Below are positions 6,202 to 10,357 of a DNA stretch of 10,357 nt, in pieces. The stretch comes from Anaerolineaceae bacterium (GTDB lineage: Bacteria > Chloroflexota > Anaerolineae > Anaerolineales > Anaerolineaceae). The stretch spans positions 1-10,357 of the forward strand of contig WOZC01000080.1 of NCBI GenBank assembly GCA_011620465.1, read 5' to 3'. The stretch's first letter is position 1, and each line of letters starts with the position of its first letter. The translations under genes and the position numbers were made by a program. The notes beneath the pieces were generated by a model. The model worked only from the letters and a program-made list of their open reading frames with translations, was not told the DNA's origin and ran no database searches.

Positions 6202-6938
6202 TATTTCCCTCCTTTTTTATCTTTCTTGCCTGCTTGTGGGTTATCAACAGCGATCACTTGTTTATCTGGGTTAGGCAAACCCTCAAAACCTTCCAGGACG
6301 CGCTTGATCAATGACCTCACCTTCTTCTGCTGCACCTTCACCGGCAGAGTGCCATCGATCATCGTCAAACCGAATTCATCGACCATCTTATCGTATTCAT
6401 TCAAGATCTTGCCCTGGAAGAGTTTAAAGCTTTCTTCGTAACTGTCCGAAAGACCCAAATCCATGCCAGCTTCATAGTACTTCAATTGTGCCCGGGATCC
6501 GGTTATACGCTCCACAGCGATATCCAGCGGCACCCGGAAGTACAGGGCAGCATCAGGCATGAAGGCGAAAGAGTACATATCACGCACCCATTGTGGGTCA
6601 TTCCCTCTGGCAATATCGCGGGCAAAAGCGGTGAAAGAATAACGGTCCGCCAAAACAATCACACCAGCTTTAAGTAAGGGGTAAATACTGTTTTCCCATC
6701 GGTCAGCAAAATCGGTGCAGTGCAGAATGCTGAAAGTCGCTGGGGTAAATGTTTGGGTCTTTTTGGCGACCTTATTAGTGCTTTTGACTAAAGCTGAGCT
6801 ATTCCACTCGCTAAAATAAACAGAATAACCCATCGAAAGCAGCCATTTGTAGAGCAGATCGATTTGGGTCGACTTGCCCGATCCGTCAATGCCTTCAACG
6901 ACGATCAACTTTCCTTTCGTATCATTTGGTCTTAACAC
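6201..6938 (-). CDS. thymidylate-kinase-like P-loop kinase, canonical Walker A
   Basis: This 245-residue protein has an intact Walker A, GIDGSGKST (16-24), then DFADR (76-80), DRYSFT (98-103), and YYEAGMD (154-160) at the LID position. Dispensable-looking Lys/Gly residues end the protein (KKDKKGGK). The REPGG loop of typical dTMP kinases is absent (SEWNSSALV instead), as in its paralogue downstream, so both belong to one diverged subfamily. The start is decided by the ribosome site: AGGAGGTG overlaps a possible GTG at 6945-6947 but sits 6 nt before the GTG at 6936-6938. A promoter with perfect TATAAT lies 69 nt further up. It is first in a three-gene operon ending with the CHAD gene. An ATP-dependent nucleotide or nucleotide-like phosphoryl transfer is likely; calling it the housekeeping dTMP kinase is uncertain. 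Confidence 0.82.
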   Translation of the reverse strand: MLRPNDTKGKLIVVEGIDGSGKSTQIDLLYKWLLSMGYSVYFSEWNSSALVKSTNKVAKKTQTFTPATFSILHCTDFADRWENSIYPLLKAGVIVLADRYSFTAFARDIARGNDPQWVRDMYSFAFMPDAALYFRVPLDIAVERITGSRAQLKYYEAGMDLGLSDSYEESFKLFQGKILNEYDKMVDEFGLTMIDGTLPVKVQQKKVRSLIKRVLEGFEGLPNPDKQVIAVDNPQAGKKDKKGGK

Positions 6939-7006
6939 TTTTGTCACCTCCTACATAAGCTCCGAGCACAACGGCTATTATTTGTAGTTTTGTATTGATT
7001 ATTGTC

Positions 7007-7035
7007 ATTATAGCGTAATCCTGCGACTATTTCGA
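7007..7035 (-). promoter_or_regulatory. promoter of the kinase pair-CHAD operon
   Basis: On the minus strand TCGAAA (7030-7035, four of six matches to -35) is followed after 17 bp by a perfect TATAAT (7007-7012). Transcription would begin near 7000, giving a leader of about 62 nt before the GTG at 6938. No clear operator is seen. Confidence 0.65.
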
Positions 7036-7139
7036 TAAGTATTGTAAAGGTTTGCCAATAATCAACTTAAGGCATGCCATCCAGAAAGCTTCACGGGTTT
7101 TTTGAGTAATGGTCAGTATTTGGGCTGCGGGACAAGGTT

Positions 7140-7163
7140 AAAAAAAACGCGCTCATCGCGCGT
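7140..7163 (-). terminator. intrinsic terminator after phoU
   Basis: On the minus strand ACGCGC (7158-7163) and GCGCGT (7147-7152) form a perfect 6-bp GC-rich stem around a 5-nt loop, followed directly by a run of seven further T residues. It starts 26 nt after the phoU stop codon and separates the pho genes from the kinase-CHAD operon. Confidence 0.9.
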
Positions 7164-7189
7164 ATTATTATTTACTAATCTGTCAGTTT

Positions 7190-7870
7190 CTATTCGTCAA
7201 TAGGTTCGTCATCAGAAACATCAAATTCAACGGATTCACCCGAAACGATAAAGACCACCCGTTCGCAAATGTTCGTGACACGATCGGCAGTTCGCTCCAG
7301 GTTGTGAATGACCCACGCCACCTGGTTTCCCGAATCGATCGTATCTGGATTTTTGATCATCGCTTCCACGATCTTGCGGTAGATTCGCTCATATAATTCA
7401 TCTACCTGGTTATCTTCTTCCGGGATGCTATGAGCAGCGATGGTATCCTCAGCCACAAATGCTCCTAACGAGCGATGCAGCATCGAAGTCGCCAGGTCAG
7501 CCATTTGTTGGATCTCGTGCATCGGGATTGGGAAATCGGTATCCGCCAGGTGGATGGCTACTTTCGCTATCCCTTTGGCATAATCTCCGATTCTTTCCAA
7601 CTCGGTATTGACCTCAAGCATGGCTGCTAAAAAGCGCAAGTCGCCCGCCAGTGGGCTTTGTGTGGCAAAAGTGATCAGGATATGGTTTTCAATTGCATGA
7701 TGCTTGGCGTTAATCTTGCGATCGTTTTCACAGACGTGTTGTGCCGCAGTTGTGTCGCGTCGCTGCAAGGCATCGACTGAATTGAGGATTGCCTGTTCCA
7801 CCAAGCTCCCCAATAAGAGAATTTCATCCTGTACCAGGCGAATTTCCTGGTCTAATGTAAATCGGGACAT
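7190..7870 (-). CDS. phoU: phosphate signalling regulator PhoU
   Basis: This 226-residue all-helical cytoplasmic protein has two PhoU repeats. Each carries the metal-cluster motif of the family: ELERIGDYAKGIA (90-102) and NLERTADRVTNICER (190-204). PhoU connects the Pst phosphate transporter with PhoR and keeps the Pho response off when phosphate is plentiful. Length is typical, and the acidic tail (DVSDDEPIDE) is outside the helical repeats. The ATG at 7868-7870 lies 5 nt after GGAGG; an in-frame TTG at 7880-7882 overlaps that site and is rejected. The gene follows phoR after 194 nt containing candidate Pho-box repeats and two hairpins, so it may have its own promoter as well as readthrough from phoBR. 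It is closed by an intrinsic terminator. No pst genes are within the window. Confidence 0.95.
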   Translation of the reverse strand: MSRFTLDQEIRLVQDEILLLGSLVEQAILNSVDALQRRDTTAAQHVCENDRKINAKHHAIENHILITFATQSPLAGDLRFLAAMLEVNTELERIGDYAKGIAKVAIHLADTDFPIPMHEIQQMADLATSMLHRSLGAFVAEDTIAAHSIPEEDNQVDELYERIYRKIVEAMIKNPDTIDSGNQVAWVIHNLERTADRVTNICERVVFIVSGESVEFDVSDDEPIDE

Positions 7871-7896
7871 CCATGCCTCCAAATATCTGAAATAAA

Positions 7897-7932
7897 GCAG
7901 TAGTTAATTGTACTGCAAGCTGCCCAGGCAGC
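7897..7932 (-). other. two tandem hairpins in the phoU leader
   Basis: In minus-strand order, GCTGCC/GGCAGC (7919-7932, nearly contiguous) is followed after 2 nt by GCAGTA/TACTGC (7897-7902 with 7911-7916, 8-nt loop), then TTTATTT and the phoU ribosome site about 18 nt on. They could partly terminate phoBR transcripts or shape the phoU leader. Confidence 0.4.
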
Positions 7933-8018
7933 AATACAACCATGATAACCAGAAAAACCTTCAACCGTCCCTTTTTCTATTACTATATCAGTTGCAGTGG
8001 AAGAAAATACAATCAGGG

Positions 8019-8067
8019 TGTTAAGACTTTTTTGTGAAAATGTAAAAATCTGGTTAAGCAAGGTTTA
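8019..8067 (-). promoter_or_regulatory. candidate Pho box upstream of phoU
   Basis: On the minus strand, starting at the last codons of phoR, TAAACC, TTAACC, TTTACA and TTAACA occur with start-to-start offsets of 10, 11 and 22 bp. This one-helical-turn phasing is what OmpR-family regulators such as PhoB/PhoP bind, and the units resemble the TTAACA-type repeats of Bacillus PhoP boxes. The same units occur beyond phoB at 10317-10354. A TATAGT at 7982-7987 is a possible -10 but lies rather far away. Confidence 0.4.
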
Positions 8068-9483
8068 CCTCGCCGTGGTTGGTATTGTAAAGAAAAATTG
8101 GCTTCCGGCATTTTCGATGCTTTCCACCCAAATATGCCCCCCATGCGCATCCACAATATGTTTACAAATAGATAATCCCAATCCGGTTCCCCCTCCTGCG
8201 CGGGCTCGATCGGCTTTATAAAATCGTTCAAAGATTCTTTTCAGGTCTTTTTTTGCCACCCCAACCCCATCATCCTGTACCAAAAAGACCACCTTGTCGC
8301 CATCCTGCCAGGCACTCAAAAGAATGTGACCTCCAGCAGGAGTAAATTTGATCGCATTGTGGATCAGGTTGATGAACACTTGCGCTATCCGCGCTGGGTC
8401 AGCATTCACCTTTGGCAAATCGGAAGGGCATTCCTGCGTCAGAAGTACCCCTGCCTTTTCTGCCTGTAAAGACATGCGGTTATAAGCCTTGTTGATCAAA
8501 TCGCAGGGTTCGCTTCGCTGGAATTCAAAATTAGACCGTCCTGCTTCAATGCGGGAGAGCTCCAAAAGTTCGTTTACCATCTGGGTAAGGTTATCAACCT
8601 CGTTGTCCATATGCACCAAAAACTTACGTGCGGCAGGCGGGTCATCCAGAGCGCCGTCCAGCAAGGTCTCGCTGATCGCCTTTAAGCCTGCAATCGGGGT
8701 GCGCAATTCGTGGGAAATGTTGGAAATAAAATCTCGTCGTACGATCTCCAGTTGATGGGTCTGAGTCAGATCCTGGAAAAGCAGCATCGTACGCCCGGGT
8801 AGTTCCTTTTCGAGATTGATCCCCACAACTTGCAGATATTTATGGGCAGAGCCCAATTCCATTGTGATCGTTTCAGGGTTGCCGTTTTTTGTTTTTTCCC
8901 ACAACTCCACCAGGGTGTAATGGCGCATCACTTCGACAACCGAGTGACCATTCGCCTGCTCATTTTCGATTTTAAAGAGCCTTTCGGCTGCGGCATTGAG
9001 CAGCTGCACCTTGCCGCTGTCATCAGCAATCAGCACGCCATCGGTCATGTGATCTAAAACCGCCGAAAGCATTGCTTGTTGCTTGTTCAGCGCGTTAAAT
9101 TGCTCTTCAGTTTGGGTAGCCGTTTTTTGAAGCGCTTCAGCCAGTTCCTGCATTTCGGGGAGACGACCGACATCTCCGGGTATCTTGATCTCTCTAAACC
9201 GTCCTTCGCCAAGCTCTTGAGCAGCACCTGTCAAATCTTCAAGGACGTTCAGGTGCTGGTTGGTGTAATAAATGTTGATCAACAAGCCAATCATCAATCC
9301 GATTGCCAAAATCAAAAATACAAGGGTAAAAATGGGAATGTAGTTTGCCTGTTTGCCTGTTTCAATTGCTCTTTGAAAGACAGAGTCTTGTACCAAGGGG
9401 AATAACAGGGCAAAAGCAGCCAGGCTGACTGCTAAAATCAAGACGAAAGGCCACAAAATGCGCAAATGAAAGCGCGACTTCAT
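8065..9483 (-). CDS. phoR: phosphate-regulon sensor histidine kinase PhoR
   Basis: This 472-residue membrane sensor kinase has two transmembrane segments (about 9-31 and 50-72) with only about 18 residues between them, a HAMP linker (about 70-122), and a PAS domain (about 137-245). The kinase core has the phosphoacceptor H258 in SHELRTP, the N box around N376 in NLIHNAIKFTP, G1 DDGVGV (404-409), FERFYK (418-423) and G2 GGTGLGLS (431-438). The tiny external loop fits PhoR-type kinases that sense phosphate through Pst/PhoU rather than by binding a ligand outside. It phosphorylates the PhoB-type regulator encoded 3 nt upstream; its ribosome site GAAGGAT lies within the last codons of phoB. Pairing with phoB and phoU supports PhoR; by domains alone it could be another HAMP-PAS kinase. 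Confidence 0.93.
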   Translation of the reverse strand: MKSRFHLRILWPFVLILAVSLAAFALLFPLVQDSVFQRAIETGKQANYIPIFTLVFLILAIGLMIGLLINIYYTNQHLNVLEDLTGAAQELGEGRFREIKIPGDVGRLPEMQELAEALQKTATQTEEQFNALNKQQAMLSAVLDHMTDGVLIADDSGKVQLLNAAAERLFKIENEQANGHSVVEVMRHYTLVELWEKTKNGNPETITMELGSAHKYLQVVGINLEKELPGRTMLLFQDLTQTHQLEIVRRDFISNISHELRTPIAGLKAISETLLDGALDDPPAARKFLVHMDNEVDNLTQMVNELLELSRIEAGRSNFEFQRSEPCDLINKAYNRMSLQAEKAGVLLTQECPSDLPKVNADPARIAQVFINLIHNAIKFTPAGGHILLSAWQDGDKVVFLVQDDGVGVAKKDLKRIFERFYKADRARAGGGTGLGLSICKHIVDAHGGHIWVESIENAGSQFFFTIPTTAR

Positions 9484-9486
9484 TGT

Positions 9487-10197
9487 TTATCCTTCGAAAC
9501 GGTAACCCGCCCCTCGCACTGTAACGATCCGCTCCGGTTTTTCTGGGAAGGGTTCAATCTTTTCCCTCAGCCAGCGGATATGGACATCTACCGTTCGGGA
9601 ATCTCCAATAAAACCCCAACCCCATACATGTTCCAGGATCATTTCACGCGTCAATACACGACCTTTATGCTGCCCCATATAGGTCAGCAGGTCAAATTCC
9701 TTGGGCTTGAAGGGCACAACCACGCCATCCAAACGCACTTCACGGCGGGTTATGTCGATCTCAAGGTTACCAAATGTCATGATCTGGGGTAGGTTGCCTT
9801 CCTGGGCGGCAGCACCAACTTCTTCACGGATCAGGCGCACACGGCGCAGCAGCGCCTTTACTCGCGCAATCAATTCGCGCATGCTGAAAGGTTTGGGCAA
9901 ATAATCATCCGCGCCAACTTCCAGACCAACCACGCGGTCGATTTCGTCGTCGCGCGCTGTGAGCATTAGAACCGGGATATTGGTCTCTTGTCGAAGCGTG
10001 CGGCAGACCTCAAATCCATCCATGCCTGGAAGCATCACATCCAGGATAACAAGATCAGGGTTCGTTGAGCGGGCTAATTCGAGGGCGGTCAAACCATCAC
10101 CGGCAACTTCGACTTTATAGCCCTCTTTTTCAAGCTTGTATGTTAATGTCTCTTGAAGCGAGACTTCATCATCAACAACTAAAATTTTTTCTGCCAT
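9487..10197 (-). CDS. phoB: phosphate-regulon response regulator PhoB (OmpR family)
   Basis: This 236-residue regulator has a receiver domain (about 1-118) with acidic pocket D9/D10, phosphoacceptor D53 in ILDVMLPGMDG, T80 and K102 (LPKPF). A short linker is followed by a winged-helix DNA-binding domain (about 138-236) containing FKPKEFDLL, RVLTREMILEHVWG, the recognition-helix region SRTVDVHIRWLREKI and the C-terminal wing VRGAGYRF. Phosphorylated by PhoR, it would dimerise and bind direct repeats spaced one helical turn apart. The ATG at 10195-10197 lies 4 nt after GGAGG. It is co-transcribed with phoR. Assignment to PhoB rather than another OmpR-type regulator rests on the phoR and phoU neighbours. 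The name PhoP is used for the equivalent in Gram-positive bacteria. Confidence 0.92.
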   Translation of the reverse strand: MAEKILVVDDEVSLQETLTYKLEKEGYKVEVAGDGLTALELARSTNPDLVILDVMLPGMDGFEVCRTLRQETNIPVLMLTARDDEIDRVVGLEVGADDYLPKPFSMRELIARVKALLRRVRLIREEVGAAAQEGNLPQIMTFGNLEIDITRREVRLDGVVVPFKPKEFDLLTYMGQHKGRVLTREMILEHVWGWGFIGDSRTVDVHIRWLREKIEPFPEKPERIVTVRGAGYRFEG

Positions 10198-10253
10198 GTA
10201 TCCTCCATGGATCCTGCAAGAAGCAAGCTAATAATTAAACACGAAAGCAAAAC

Positions 10254-10263
10254 TTGTTAACAA
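10254..10263. promoter_or_regulatory. 10-bp palindrome in the phoB upstream region
   Basis: TTGTTAACAA is a perfect palindrome 57 bp upstream of the phoB start codon. It may be a regulator site or part of the phoB promoter, for which no clear -35/-10 pair is visible. No gene is seen in 10198-10357. Confidence 0.3.
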
Positions 10264-10316
10264 TTGTATCTCACTGCAAGGCAAAATAAAAAAATACACA
10301 AAACCATAAGCATCTA

Positions 10317-10354
10317 TTTACCAATCCTTAACCGCTCCTAACCTGTCCTTAAAC
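10317..10354 (+). promoter_or_regulatory. candidate Pho box: four phased TTAACC-like repeats reading away from phoB
   Basis: On the plus strand TTTACC (10317), TTAACC (10328), CTAACC (10338) and TTAAAC (10349) start 11, 10 and 11 bp apart. Three are embedded in a longer unit TCCTTAACC/TCCTAACC/TCCTTAAACC. This phasing matches direct-repeat sites of PhoB/PhoP regulators. The repeats read rightward, suggesting they serve a gene beyond the right edge (a pst gene would fit), possibly with a role for the divergent phoB as well. Confidence 0.5.
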
Positions 10355-10357
10355 CCC

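Noticed and set aside
7852..8061. Minus-strand frame of about 69 codons in the phoR-phoU gap
   Set aside because: It runs through the candidate Pho repeats and both hairpins, has no ribosome site and no recognisable features.
10254..10290. TTGTAT-N17-TAAAAA as a rightward promoter downstream of the palindrome
   Set aside because: It lies upstream of the candidate Pho box relative to rightward transcription and both hexamers are weak; the real promoter would be past the window edge.
1..10357. CRISPR arrays, tRNA or rRNA genes, insertion sequences and transposases
   Set aside because: No regularly spaced repeats, no tRNA-like cloverleaf ends, no rRNA-like sequence and no transposase motifs were recognised on either strand.

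Overview
The window looks like chromosomal DNA of a free-living bacterium of moderate GC content. Genes are densely packed, Shine-Dalgarno sites are AGGAGG-like, and -10 boxes are sigma70-like TATAAT. Member of Chloroflexota (Anaerolineae-like) is my best guess, from the style of the Pho genes, the CHAD gene and the paired thymidylate-kinase-like genes. That guess is inference; no rRNA or other marker gene is present.

Layout. Positions 1-500 (minus) carry the N-terminal part of an ABC-2 polysaccharide-export permease that runs off the left edge. An AT-rich intergenic stretch follows, then a small plus-strand lipoprotein gene (793-1287) with a C-terminal IKGN/PGQ/GERWFC domain. It converges, 7 bp apart, on a membrane-anchored rhodanese gene (1295-1834, minus). 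A 108-bp divergent promoter region separates rhodanese from a plus-strand pair whose reading frames overlap by 8 bp: a family 2 glycosyltransferase (1949-2959) and a CorA-type metal channel with GMS in place of GMN (2952-4010). The 357-bp gap to 4367 has no gene but holds a weak terminator, a 10-bp inverted repeat and two degenerate copies of a short REP-like element.

From 4368 to the right edge every gene lies on the minus strand, in two transcription groups. The first, in transcription order, is a thymidylate-kinase-like gene (6201-6938), a second and paralogous one with an Arg-for-Lys Walker A change (5488-6201, coupled by TAATG), and a CHAD-domain protein gene (4368-5405). A TATAAT promoter lies upstream at 7007-7035. 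The second group is phoB (9487-10197), phoR (8065-9483) and, after a 194-bp leader, phoU (7190-7870), closed by a clear intrinsic terminator at 7140-7163.

How it fits together. PhoR/PhoB/PhoU form a phosphate-sensing two-component module. Helically phased TTAACC-like repeats lie beyond phoB at the right edge (reading outward) and before phoU (reading toward phoU); both are candidate PhoB boxes. The CHAD protein belongs to a family tied to polyphosphate granules, so the neighbouring kinase pair may be part of a phosphate or polyphosphate module rather than the housekeeping dTMP kinase. That link is inference. The glycosyltransferase and ABC exporter suggest cell-surface polysaccharide work at the left end.
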